Assembly: GCA_947001705.1 (NCBI GenBank)
Contig: CAMQHT010000043.1
Coordinates: forward strand, 1 to 20,241
Source of the DNA: an uncultured Collinsella sp.
GTDB taxonomy: Bacteria > Actinomycetota > Coriobacteriia > Coriobacteriales > Coriobacteriaceae
Length of the DNA: 20,241 nucleotides
Reading direction: 5' to 3'
This document shows positions 1 through 6,659 of the stretch, piece by piece (within the stretch, counting starts at the first letter, position 1; every line of letters starts with the position of its first letter). The notes beneath the pieces were generated by a model. The model did no database searches. It had not been told where the DNA came from and saw only the letters and a list, made by a program, of their open reading frames with translations. A program made the translations under genes and the position numbers.

Positions 1-170
1 CGTTGGGGCCAGGCCCGATTTTGCCTCTTGACAATGTCCTGCTCATATTAAAAGGGACGGGAGCTGATGATCGGATATAGCGACCGAGATCAGCGGATGG
101 GCGTCAGCGTTTCAGTTGATTAACGTGGGCGTATGATCGAATGATCAACGCGTTATGATGCCTATGTATG

Positions 171-210
171 GATTGGGGTGCCGGCCTATGGTCTGTGCCC
201 CAATCTTTCT
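171..210 (+). terminator. Candidate weak intrinsic terminator
   Basis: GATTGGGG (171-178) pairs perfectly with CCCCAATC (198-205), an 8-bp stem with a 19-base loop, followed by TTTCT. The loop is long and the T run is interrupted, so termination would be modest. It would end a gene to the left of the window. Confidence 0.35.
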
Positions 211-240
211 AAAGTTACGTGCAGCAGAATAGGTATTAAA

Positions 241-268
241 TTAACGTATGAATATGTATTTATATTAT
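241..268 (+). promoter_or_regulatory. Candidate promoter of the DUF4230 gene
   Basis: TTAACG (241-246) matches four of six bases of a -35 box, and TATTAT (263-268) matches five of six of a -10 box, with a 16-base spacer. The start point would fall near 275 and leave a leader of about 97 bases. The area is AT-rich, so chance matches are likely. Confidence 0.35.
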
Positions 269-371
269 GTTGGATTTAAGTCCTTCCTTTCTGAATTGGT
301 TGACATCAAAACCCAATATAAATGAATTGAGTCCGTAATTACCCTGAGGACAACTGGAGGACAAGGGCTAA

Positions 372-1019
372 ATGAGCGTTTCCAATCCGTTTAAAACAAT
401 TGGCCAGAAGATAATTGTCGCCCTATTGGCGTTAGGCTTGATTGCAGCTTGCGGCGGCTGCGTGTACCTGTGGTTGACGCGCGATCAGACCGTTATAAGC
501 GATGATTCGATTCGGGAAGAAATTAAGCCGGTAACGAAGTTGCTTACCTACGAATACGATTTTACTCAGGTTCTATATATTGACGACGCAGGGAATCCGT
601 TTGGTTTTAACAATCCATTTACTACTAAGCGATATGTAGCGACCATCGATGGCAAGGCGGATATCGGCCTGAACGTAGACGATGAGAACCTGAAGGTCAA
701 AGTCCATCGTTCGAAAAACAACGAGTCGGTAATAAAATCTGTTAATGTTACGCTTCCGCATTCCGAGATCGTGACGTTGTCAACGGATCCGAACTCGCTT
801 AAAAAGTACGTTGAGGACAATGGTTTTCTTAATTGGAATCAGGTCAGTACGGACGATTTAAATAAATTGCTTCAGCAGGCTGATAAGGACCAGAGGCAAA
901 AGGTTCAAGAAAGTGGCATGCTGGAAAAATCTGATGAACGTGCAGTAAAACTGGTGAAAAAGCAGGTGTCGACGTTCTGTGGTCCAGACGTAAGGGTCAA
1001 TGTCGAATTCGAAGATTAA
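372..1019 (+). CDS. DUF4230 family membrane-anchored protein
   Basis: The 215-residue product has a short basic N-terminus, one hydrophobic segment at about residues 12-35, and then a soluble domain. It lacks a lipobox at a signal-cleavage site, so it is probably anchored by an uncleaved helix with the rest outside. The domain resembles DUF4230: it opens just after the helix with EEIKPVTKLLTYEYDFTQV, followed by a strand-rich part and a charged helical C-terminus ending in a short strand. The family has no known biochemical role. GGAGG ends 11 bases before the ATG, somewhat far but the only good site. Codon use is AT-rich (ATA, TTA and AAA are frequent), unlike the GC-rich neighbours, which hints at transfer. 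The gene stands alone and converges on trmL. Confidence 0.75.
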   Translation: MSVSNPFKTIGQKIIVALLALGLIAACGGCVYLWLTRDQTVISDDSIREEIKPVTKLLTYEYDFTQVLYIDDAGNPFGFNNPFTTKRYVATIDGKADIGLNVDDENLKVKVHRSKNNESVIKSVNVTLPHSEIVTLSTDPNSLKKYVEDNGFLNWNQVSTDDLNKLLQQADKDQRQKVQESGMLEKSDERAVKLVKKQVSTFCGPDVRVNVEFED

Positions 1020-1055
1020 TATCTACCTTTGAAATCAAATTACTGATTCAGCTGA

Positions 1056-1096
1056 ATGCCCGCTATCGCGATGCCTTACGTTGCGATAGCGGGCAT
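1056..1096. terminator. Strong hairpin between convergent genes
   Basis: ATGCCCGCTATCGC (1056-1069) is a perfect 14-bp match to GCGATAGCGGGCAT (1083-1096). The loop bases can extend the stem by further G-U and A-U pairs. It sits 36 bases after the DUF4230 stop and 66 bases past the trmL stop on the other strand, as expected for a shared terminator. Neither side has a clean T run (CTCTGATTT on +), so it may act partly as a 3'-end stabiliser. Confidence 0.6.
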
Positions 1097-1120
1097 CTCT
1101 GATTTCGTTTGAAGGGTGTC

Positions 1121-1169
1121 AATGTGACAATTGTCCGATATGACAACGAGACTGTCCCTTTGTCACATT
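1121..1169 (-). repeat. Palindromic element with AGGGACAG core (E1)
   Basis: AATGTGACAA (1121-1130) and TTGTCACATT (1160-1169) form a perfect 10-bp inverted repeat. On the minus strand, AGGGACAG (plus coordinates 1152-1159) directly follows the first arm. A separate 10-base palindrome, GACAATTGTC (1126-1135), lies inside. The same core beside unrelated arms recurs at 1785-1825 and 12807-12908. The trmL stop codon lies inside one arm. Confidence 0.55.
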
Positions 1170-1762
1170 CCCGGAAAGCCTGTTTGGCGCAGGGCCTCGT
1201 AGAGGACGATGGCGGCGCTGTTGGAGAGGTTGAGTGCGCTGATGCGGTAGTCGTTCGGGTCGACGAAGTTGCCGCAGATATCCTGCTGAAGGATGGCCTC
1301 GTGGCTATCCTCGGTATGCCCGAGCGCCTCCTCGTGGGCTTCCCAGACTTCGGCGTTATCGAGCGAGTCACAGTCGCGTAGCATGGGAATGCGCTCACAG
1401 CATGTGGACGCTGCGGCGAGCAGCTCTTCGGGAATCCCCGAGCTCTCGCTGCCAAAGACCAAGAAGTCGCCATCGCGGTAGGTGCTCTGCGCATAGGTGC
1501 GGCGCGCTTTTTTGGTCAGCAGGTGCAGGCGCTCGTCGGCAGGGGAGAGGCCGTTGCGCGCAAGGAAATCCTCCCAGCCGGCATATGTCGTCACGTCCAA
1601 GTTTTGCCAGTAGCCCAGGCCGGCGCGACGCACCGTCTTGTCGTCGAGCGAAAAGCCCAGTGGCTCCACCAGATGCAGGCGGGCGCCGGTAACTACGCAG
1701 GTGCGGCCGATATTGCCCGTATTGGCCGGGATCTCGGGCGCATACAGCACAATGTTGAACAT
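1163..1762 (-). CDS. trmL: tRNA (cytidine(34)-2'-O)-methyltransferase
   Basis: SPOUT-fold methyltransferase that 2'-O-methylates the wobble base of tRNA-Leu in the cytosol using S-adenosylmethionine. Family motifs are clear: NIVLYAPEIPANTGNIGR at the N-terminus, FGSESSGIPEELL for the cofactor knot, and ALNLSNSAAIVLYEALRQ at the end. The start is the ATG at 1762, because the product then begins MFNIVLY as in the family and AAGGAG lies just upstream. A longer frame to 1810 would run back into a terminator hairpin. The product is 199 residues against about 157 for E. coli TrmL. The extra ~42 residues sit between RIPM and the NLSNS motif. The gene follows a terminator that ends cobW, so it needs read-through or its own promoter. 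Confidence 0.92.
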   Translation of the reverse strand: MFNIVLYAPEIPANTGNIGRTCVVTGARLHLVEPLGFSLDDKTVRRAGLGYWQNLDVTTYAGWEDFLARNGLSPADERLHLLTKKARRTYAQSTYRDGDFLVFGSESSGIPEELLAAASTCCERIPMLRDCDSLDNAEVWEAHEEALGHTEDSHEAILQQDICGNFVDPNDYRISALNLSNSAAIVLYEALRQTGFPGM

Positions 1763-1783
1763 GAATCTCCTTGGCTCAGAACG

Positions 1784-1825
1784 AAAAACCACCACGAAGG
1801 GGACAGGCACCTTCGTGGTGGTTTT
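1784..1825 (-). terminator. Intrinsic terminator after the CobW gene; palindrome E2
   Basis: AAAACCACCACGAAGG (1785-1800) and CCTTCGTGGTGGTTTT (1810-1825) are a perfect 16-bp inverted repeat around a 9-base loop (1801-1809). Read on the minus strand, the stem ends in a run of five T, so it is a textbook terminator for the CobW gene, whose stop is at 1865. It lies only 22 bases ahead of the trmL start. The arm-loop junction carries GGGGACAGG, the core shared with E1 and E3. Confidence 0.8.
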
Positions 1826-1864
1826 GGCGGTTACGTGGGCGGAAAAATGCCCGCTTCGATAAGC

Positions 1865-2995
1865 CTAGGCGCGGTGCCAGTCGGTCAGGCAGGCATCGAG
1901 GGCGGCGATGAGCGCATCCTTGTCCATGTGACGGCCGATGACGCACAGGCTCGTCATGCGATCGCCCGTCTCGTCGTCCCAAATCTGCATGATCTCGGGG
2001 TTCTCGTCGATAATCTTCTGCTTCTCGCCCTCGGGCGCAGAATCGACAAACAGGCCGTTCTCCATCAGGCGCATCTGGTGGCCGGCCTGCTCGAACATGT
2101 AGCACATGTCCGGATCGCCGGTCTGCCACAGCGGGCCCTTGACGCGAATGACCTCGTCGGGCCACTCCTGCTCAACAAAATCGGTGAACTTCTGCAGGTC
2201 GAACGGCTTGCGGCGCGAGTACACAAAGGTCTCGATGTCGTACTCGAGCACCTCGGGGTCGTCGTGCTCCTCGGGATGCTCCATGGCCTCGATCCAGGCG
2301 GCGGAGTTGTAGGCGCGCATAAAGTCGAAGCGGTCGGTGTCGAGCAGCTCCTCCATGGGGACCTCGCCGTTTTGGGCCTCGATAATCACGGCGTCCTTCT
2401 GCAGGCTGCGCACAATGGCCTTAAGCTCTGCGATTTGCTCGGGGGTGACGGTGTCAGTCTTATTAAGAATCAGCGTGGAGCAAAACTCGATCTGCTGGAT
2501 GAGCAGGCTCTCGATGTCGTCCTCGTCGATATCCTCGGCCAGCAGGTCGCGGCCGCCGTTGAACTCGTCGTACATGCGGGCGCAGTCGACCACGGCCACG
2601 ATGTTGTCGAGCGCGAGCTTGGGCTCGCCGCCCACCTTGGCCTCGTCGCAGAAGCTCGAGATGGTGTAGGCGATGGGGATAGGCTCGCAAATACCCGAGG
2701 CCTCGATGATGATGTAGTCGAACTTGCCCGAATCGGCGATGCCCTGCAGCTGGTTGGCCAGGTCGTCCGAAAGCGTGCAGCAGATGCAGCCGTTGGTGAG
2801 CGGGATGAGGTCGTCGGTCTCGGAAAGGCCGCCGTCGGCGATAAGGCTGGCGTCGACGTTGATCTCGCCGATATCGTTGACGATCACGGCGGCGCGGATG
2901 CCGCCGTCGTTGGCGAGGATGTGGTTGAGCAGCGTGGTCTTGCCGGCACCGAGGTAGCCGGTAAGCATGATGATCTTCACGGGTTTGTTGGGCAT
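1865..2995 (-). CDS. CobW/COG0523 family metal-trafficking GTPase
   Basis: G3E P-loop GTPase of the CobW/COG0523 group, cytosolic metallochaperones for zinc, cobalt or other metals. In the 376-residue product the Walker A loop GYLGAGKTT is at residues 13-21, the metal-binding GCICC motif at 69-73 (Cys70, Cys72, Cys73), SGICEP at 100-105, and NKTD (base recognition) at 178-181. A CobW C-terminal domain follows from about residue 252. There is no long histidine tract. The chosen ATG has AAAGGAGGG six bases upstream. An in-frame ATG 21 bases earlier would place that ribosome site inside the coding sequence. The gene lies 86 bases after the ArsC-like gene with no terminator between, so it may belong to that operon. 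I see no Zur box or cobalamin riboswitch, and the metal cannot be assigned. Confidence 0.9.
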   Translation of the reverse strand: MPNKPVKIIMLTGYLGAGKTTLLNHILANDGGIRAAVIVNDIGEINVDASLIADGGLSETDDLIPLTNGCICCTLSDDLANQLQGIADSGKFDYIIIEASGICEPIPIAYTISSFCDEAKVGGEPKLALDNIVAVVDCARMYDEFNGGRDLLAEDIDEDDIESLLIQQIEFCSTLILNKTDTVTPEQIAELKAIVRSLQKDAVIIEAQNGEVPMEELLDTDRFDFMRAYNSAAWIEAMEHPEEHDDPEVLEYDIETFVYSRRKPFDLQKFTDFVEQEWPDEVIRVKGPLWQTGDPDMCYMFEQAGHQMRLMENGLFVDSAPEGEKQKIIDENPEIMQIWDDETGDRMTSLCVIGRHMDKDALIAALDACLTDWHRA

Positions 2996-3081
2996 GTGCC
3001 CTCCTTTGTTAGACATGGCTTACAGTTGAATCTTATGCCAAACGCCAGCTCTTATACCCACGCGCCGACAAATAACACAGG

Positions 3082-3423
3082 CTACTCCCAGGCTCCCCAC
3101 ACATCGGGACAATAGCCGACGGTGGCCTTTTTGCCGTTGCGCACGATGGGCTCGGCCAGAACCTGCTGGTTCTCGAGCAGCTTGTCGAAGCGCTGGCTGG
3201 GGGTAAGGTGCTGGATGAGCGCGAGTGTCTCCTCGTCCTTGGCTTTGGGGTTGAGCAGCTTGTCGATGCCGCCGACCGCCTGCATCACGCTCGTGAGCTC
3301 GCCCTTGCTCATCTCTTTTTCCTTAAGGTCAATAAACTGCACCTTAATGCGGCGCTCCTTAAAATAACGCTGGGCCTTCTTGGTATCGAAGGACTTCTTA
3401 GTCCCGAAAATTTGCACGTTCAT
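3082..3423 (-). CDS. ArsC/Spx-fold protein lacking the redox cysteine
   Basis: The 113-residue product has the thioredoxin-like ArsC/Spx/YffB fold: strand VQIFGT, then KKSFDTKKAQRYFKER, FIDLKEK, and the cis-proline region PIVRNGKKATVGY, ending DVWGAWE. The usual N-terminal cysteine just after the first strand is replaced by Ser11, so classical arsenate reductase chemistry is unlikely. A cysteine remains in GYCPD near the C-terminus. The ATG at 3423 begins at the family's usual start; upstream in-frame codons read into the preceding gene. The ribosome site (GGCGGAAC) is weak. The gene begins 17 bases after the flavoprotein gene, which suggests coupled expression. Related proteins are often labelled arsenate reductase without proof, and the function here is unknown. 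Confidence 0.82.
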   Translation of the reverse strand: MNVQIFGTKKSFDTKKAQRYFKERRIKVQFIDLKEKEMSKGELTSVMQAVGGIDKLLNPKAKDEETLALIQHLTPSQRFDKLLENQQVLAEPIVRNGKKATVGYCPDVWGAWE

Positions 3424-3440
3424 ATTTATGTTCCGCCGTT

Positions 3441-4064
3441 CTACCGAATAAAGTTGGTTCGCTCGCGATCGGCCTCGGGGGCTTCGATGCCGGCGGCCTT
3501 TCCCGCCTCGATGCAACGCAGCAGCCAGGCCATGTTTTTACCGATGTTTCGCATGGTGGCAAGGCCCTCGGCGTCCTGGGCGGCCTCGCCCGGCATGGCA
3601 CCGAAGACGTTGTTCCAGTAGGTGGATGCTACCACGGACATCTGGTTGATGGTGAAGTACTTGTTGAGCACGTCGAAGGTGGTCGACGTGCCGCCGCGAC
3701 GGGCAACGGCGACAGCGGCGCCCGGCTTGTGCGTAAAGGCCTTGCTGCCTGCATAGAATGCGCGGTCGAGTGCCGAGAGGATGCGTCCGCTGGGATGTGC
3801 GTAGTAGACGGGCGAGCCAAAGACAAAGCCGTCTGCCTGCTCGGCAGCGGCAATCAACTCGTTGACCACATCGTCGTCAAAGGTGCAACGGCAATCGAGC
3901 TTGCCGCACTGGCCGCAACCAATGCAATCGCGAATGGGCTTGGCGCCCAGCTGAAACATCTCGGCCTCGATGCCTTCGGCGTTAAGCTGCTCGGCGACCT
4001 CGGCGAGCGCGCGAGCGGTGTTGCCGTTTGCCTTGGGGCTGCCATTGACCAAAAGAACCTTCAT
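3441..4064 (-). CDS. Flavodoxin-fold NAD(P)H reductase / iron-sulfur flavoprotein
   Basis: FMN-binding flavodoxin-fold protein of 207 residues in the NADPH-dependent FMN reductase family. The phosphate loop NGSPKANGNT is at residues 7-16, and GSPVYYAHPSG at 83-93 lines the isoalloxazine. A cluster of cysteines, 47, 50, 53, 58 and 60 (CIGCGQCGKLDCRC), matches the cysteine-rich segment of iron-sulfur flavoproteins, so a 4Fe-4S cluster is plausible. It probably works as a cytosolic electron carrier or quinone/metal reductase; the substrate cannot be told. The start is the ATG at 4064 with GAGGGAG seven bases upstream. The longer open frame upstream is not protein-like. It is first in a likely two-gene unit with the ArsC-like gene. 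Confidence 0.88.
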   Translation of the reverse strand: MKVLLVNGSPKANGNTARALAEVAEQLNAEGIEAEMFQLGAKPIRDCIGCGQCGKLDCRCTFDDDVVNELIAAAEQADGFVFGSPVYYAHPSGRILSALDRAFYAGSKAFTHKPGAAVAVARRGGTSTTFDVLNKYFTINQMSVVASTYWNNVFGAMPGEAAQDAEGLATMRNIGKNMAWLLRCIEAGKAAGIEAPEADRERTNFIR

Positions 4065-4398
4065 CACAAACTCCCTCTGCTGTTGGTGACTTCTGCAGAG
4101 GATTATCGCACGAGCGGGCAGATGGCGTGGGGCACGATGCCGGCCCCGAGGGCCCACGGCAGGCACGCTTACCAGGTACGAGCGGGATACGGTCCAGAGG
4201 ATGTTGGAGTGCGGGGCCTCGTGCGAGCAGATTGTAAGGGGTCTGGGCGGGTCGCCCTCGATGGCGAGCTTTGAGGCCTTGGAAGGCGGGCTGCTGCGGC
4301 GGCTATGGTTTATACTAAGGCGGTTGCTATCGAGTAATTCATACTTGGTTTGATTCGATTGTGAATGCGTAACTAGGATGGAAAGCAAAGGAAACTCT
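4065..4398. other. Intergenic region between divergent genes
   Basis: A 334-base gap between the minus-strand flavoprotein gene and the plus-strand small membrane gene. The left part is GC-rich with no recognisable gene. The right part, from about 4305, is AT-richer. It contains the candidate flavoprotein promoter at 4102-4110 and a TATACT at 4311-4316 that could be the -10 of the membrane gene, although no good -35 sits before it. I see no terminator or repeat here. Confidence 0.5.
4102..4110 (-). promoter_or_regulatory. Candidate extended -10 promoter of the flavoprotein gene
   Basis: On the minus strand, TGCGATAAT gives a GATAAT -10 box preceded by the TGN extension. No good -35 is visible, which extended -10 promoters tolerate. 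Transcription would begin about 30 bases before the ATG, leaving room only for the ribosome site. Confidence 0.4.
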
Positions 4399-4719
4399 AT
4401 GGAAACAGAGGATGCTGTTTGCTTGATGACTTCGATTGCCTTGATTGTCCTTTCAATCCAATACCGAAGAGGAAGATGGCTCTGCTCAATTGCTGGATAT
4501 GATGTCACAAAAAGGGAGAGCGAGATTGATATACGCCCTTACGCAAAGCTGATTTCTTCTGTGACGTTATGGATGGGGCTGCTGTTTTTCTTGTGGGCGG
4601 TAGAGGGCTGGGTACGCGATTGGAATACCAGCGTTTTTGAAGTTTTGGTTCTACTTCTGTTCAGCTTGGCCTCTTTGTCGTTCGTGCGGCTCGTTAGGTT
4701 TGTGTTTATGAGGCGATAG
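4399..4719 (+). CDS. Small three-helix membrane protein, DUF3784-like
   Basis: A 106-residue protein with three hydrophobic segments, near residues 5-20, 50-70 and 78-100. Between the first two is RRGRWLCSIAGYDVTKRE, which resembles the 'G..-.LIAGYNT.SKEE' loop of DUF3784 membrane proteins; length and helix count also agree. The family's role is unknown. The ATG at 4399 is preferred because AAAGGAAA precedes it by four to five bases. An ATG 21 bases earlier has no spaced ribosome site. The gene is AT-richer than its neighbours and alone on its strand. The family assignment rests on a short motif. Confidence 0.6.
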   Translation: METEDAVCLMTSIALIVLSIQYRRGRWLCSIAGYDVTKRESEIDIRPYAKLISSVTLWMGLLFFLWAVEGWVRDWNTSVFEVLVLLLFSLASLSFVRLVRFVFMRR

Positions 4720-5003
4720 CCAGCGGAAGTGGCTGGACGACAAAATGGACCAATGCAGCCAATTGTCAATAGAATTTGATAGGCTTGGCTTAACAGATTT
4801 ACTCGAGGGCATATCCGTGGCGGGGGATAGGTTCTATCTTGTTGAGCACTTATTTGCATCAGGCAAAGTAAACCAAGAGTATCGAAACGGTGCCCCCGGG
4901 CCCCGGGAGGGACTGAGGGGACGTTCGGCTAACTGCGGGTACGACCTATTTGCCCAATGTGTTCGGTTGAGATCGGAAATTAACCATCATGCGCCCCATA
5001 ACG

Positions 5004-6533
5004 CTAGTCCAGCTTGGTGCCCGGTACCTGCGGCGCCTCTTTAATCAGCGCATTAAGTTCGTTCAAAATGGAAACGGGCTGTCGGTCGACGGCATCTAGA
5101 TGAAGTGTGGCCACACGAATGGGCGGCTGATATTCAAATGAGCCAAAGAGTACGGGCGACCCCAAGAACCGCTCGATTTCTTCTGCGATCGCGTCGGTCT
5201 CTTCGGGATCAAGGTCATCGAAAAGCGCCACGAACATCGGTCCGGTCGAGCGGAACAGACGGCCCTTGCCGCGCGAACAGTCCATGAGGCAGGCGGCACT
5301 TTCTGCCAAAACGCGGTCGCCCGCATCAAAGCCAAAGCGGGCATTGACCTTGGCGATGTCGTCGATTTTGATGGCGACCAGGCCTGCCTTGCGCGCCACG
5401 CGACGCATTTCGCCAATGGCGTTGACCAGGGCGTGGATATCGCCCAGGCCGGTCACGGAATCGGTCGTATCCGCCAAGCTTCGGTTGATGATAATGCCCA
5501 CATACATGTTGGGCTCGGTTTCGGTGCTATCCAAGCGGTAGCCCGTACACTCGCACAGCGCATATTTACCAGCGGTATTCATGACGCGATACTGCATGTA
5601 ATGGAAGTGCCACGCGCCGTTTACCACCATATCGAGCTCGCTGCGCACGTTGTCGCGGTCCTCGGGGTGAACGCGGGCGAGCCACATATCGAGCGAGTTA
5701 TAGGGATGCTGGGAGGGCAGGTCAAAATCGCGCACGGCATTAATCGACCATTGCGATTCGCCGGTATCGAGGTTAAGGATAAACGGATAGCGCGTCTCGG
5801 AGCTCATGGAGATCGCTTGGAACACCCGGTCGTTGCAGGGAGGCTGATCGGCGATCGGGCGCATGGATGCGTCGTTTTCCTTCGGCTGCTGCACACGGTG
5901 CATGAGCTTGTAGCGATACATTTTGCGGTCGGCGTCCATGGTCATCTGGCGACGCGTATCGCCAGCGAGTGGGTCGACGCGCGAGCAGCCAAAGCTAAAG
6001 CTAGCGATCATGGGCGCTTTGCCGCCCGATGTTGCCTCGATAAGGTCGGTGCGCGTCCGCTCCAGGCGCTGCTCGAGTTCGGCTTCATCTGTCGTGGGGG
6101 ATACGAGTACAAATTCGTCTCCACCGATACGGAACAGCAGGTCATTGGGTTCCATTGTCTCGGTGAGTGCACGGCAGATGCTCAGGATGTAGCGATTGCC
6201 CTCGGTGTGGCCAAACGTATCGTTGCAATGCTTAAGGCGATCGATATCGATATAAGCGCAGGTGAAGGGGGTGCCTTTGTGCCAAAGCAGCTCGGCATAA
6301 CGGTGGAGTCCAGCACGGTTGCCAAGATTGGTGAGCGAATCGATATAGGCGCCGCGCTCAAGCAGCTCGCGTTCTTGCTGCAGGATGGCAAATGTCTTCT
6401 GTAGCTGCTCGCCGATGGCGCACAGCTCCGTGGGCAGCGCGGCAACATCGAGCTCGGCGGTCGAGACCCCGTTCGCAAGTCGCTGAAGATAGGCAATGAT
6501 CGATTGCTCGCCCAGGCGATACGACTCGTTCAT
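5004..6533 (-). CDS. Diguanylate cyclase, GGDEF-PAS-degenerate GGDEF
   Basis: A 509-residue protein without membrane segments. After a helical lead (about 35-65) comes a GGDEF domain with intact IGGDEF at residues 136-141 and metal/substrate residues YIDIDRLKHCND, so it should make cyclic di-GMP from GTP. The I-site (RxxD before GGDEF) reads EPND, so product inhibition is probably lost. A PAS_3-like fold follows (about 233-350, with WLARVHPEDRDNV). The second GGDEF-like domain (about 355-505) has STGPMF instead of GGDEF and is presumably inactive. The start ATG at 6533 has AAGGAGG nine bases upstream, better than a codon 24 bases earlier. It lies 126 bases downstream of its paralogue and may be cotranscribed with it. 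Confidence 0.9.
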   Translation of the reverse strand: MNESYRLGEQSIIAYLQRLANGVSTAELDVAALPTELCAIGEQLQKTFAILQQERELLERGAYIDSLTNLGNRAGLHRYAELLWHKGTPFTCAYIDIDRLKHCNDTFGHTEGNRYILSICRALTETMEPNDLLFRIGGDEFVLVSPTTDEAELEQRLERTRTDLIEATSGGKAPMIASFSFGCSRVDPLAGDTRRQMTMDADRKMYRYKLMHRVQQPKENDASMRPIADQPPCNDRVFQAISMSSETRYPFILNLDTGESQWSINAVRDFDLPSQHPYNSLDMWLARVHPEDRDNVRSELDMVVNGAWHFHYMQYRVMNTAGKYALCECTGYRLDSTETEPNMYVGIIINRSLADTTDSVTGLGDIHALVNAIGEMRRVARKAGLVAIKIDDIAKVNARFGFDAGDRVLAESAACLMDCSRGKGRLFRSTGPMFVALFDDLDPEETDAIAEEIERFLGSPVLFGSFEYQPPIRVATLHLDAVDRQPVSILNELNALIKEAPQVPGTKLD

Positions 6534-6575
6534 GATGGATAACCTCCTTGGGCACAACAGTGGTTTGCATCATAT

Positions 6576-6635
6576 CCCCAATTCGGTTTGGATTGGGGGC
6601 ATAAGTTAGCCAATGGGGACAAGCGCCCCTTCGGC
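6576..6635 (-). other. Two hairpins between the paired c-di-GMP genes
   Basis: CCCCAAT (6576-6582) pairs with ATTGGGG (6592-6598). GGGG (6615-6618) pairs with CCCC (6626-6629), with an outer GCC/GGC at 6609-6611 and 6633-6635. Neither has a T run, so they look more like mRNA-processing or stability structures than full terminators. They could lower the amount of the downstream transcript. Confidence 0.4.
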
Positions 6636-6659
6636 GGTATCGTTTTGCGCGCGAGCGTA

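Larger units (their letters stand above)
1..371. other. Leading non-coding stretch
   Basis: No convincing gene lies in these 371 bases. All three + strand frames meet stops within about 80 bases of the window edge, so any upstream gene contributes at most a short unrecognisable tail. The stretch becomes distinctly AT-rich after about position 205. It holds one weak terminator-like hairpin and one candidate promoter (both listed separately) before the DUF4230 gene. A GGAGG at 356-360 is the ribosome site of that gene. Confidence 0.6.

Noticed and set aside
28..51. TTGACA at 28-33 as a -35 box.
   Set aside because: The nearest -10-like bases (TATTAA at 46-51) are only 12 bases away, and nothing suitable lies 16-18 bases downstream.
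300..322. TTGACA at 300-305 with TATAAA at 317-322 as the DUF4230 promoter.
   Set aside because: The spacer is only 11 bases. Shifting the -35 to TTGGTT at 296-301 gives 15 bases but a poorer box, so the pair at 241-268 is preferred.
1523..3115. A 530-codon open frame on the + strand opposite trmL and cobW.
   Set aside because: It runs antisense to two genes with full family motifs, has low-complexity Val/Leu/Asp/Gly-rich translation typical of GC-rich shadow frames, and has no ribosome site.
4893..4911. A CCCGGG-CCCGGG repeat as a terminator of the GGDEF gene.
   Set aside because: Pure GC palindrome without a T run on either strand and more than 90 bases past the stop.
4745..5044. A 99-codon + strand open frame after the small membrane gene.
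   Set aside because: No ribosome site, a Pro/Gly-rich middle from a CCCGGG repeat, and it overlaps the end of the GGDEF gene. A decayed gene fragment cannot be excluded.
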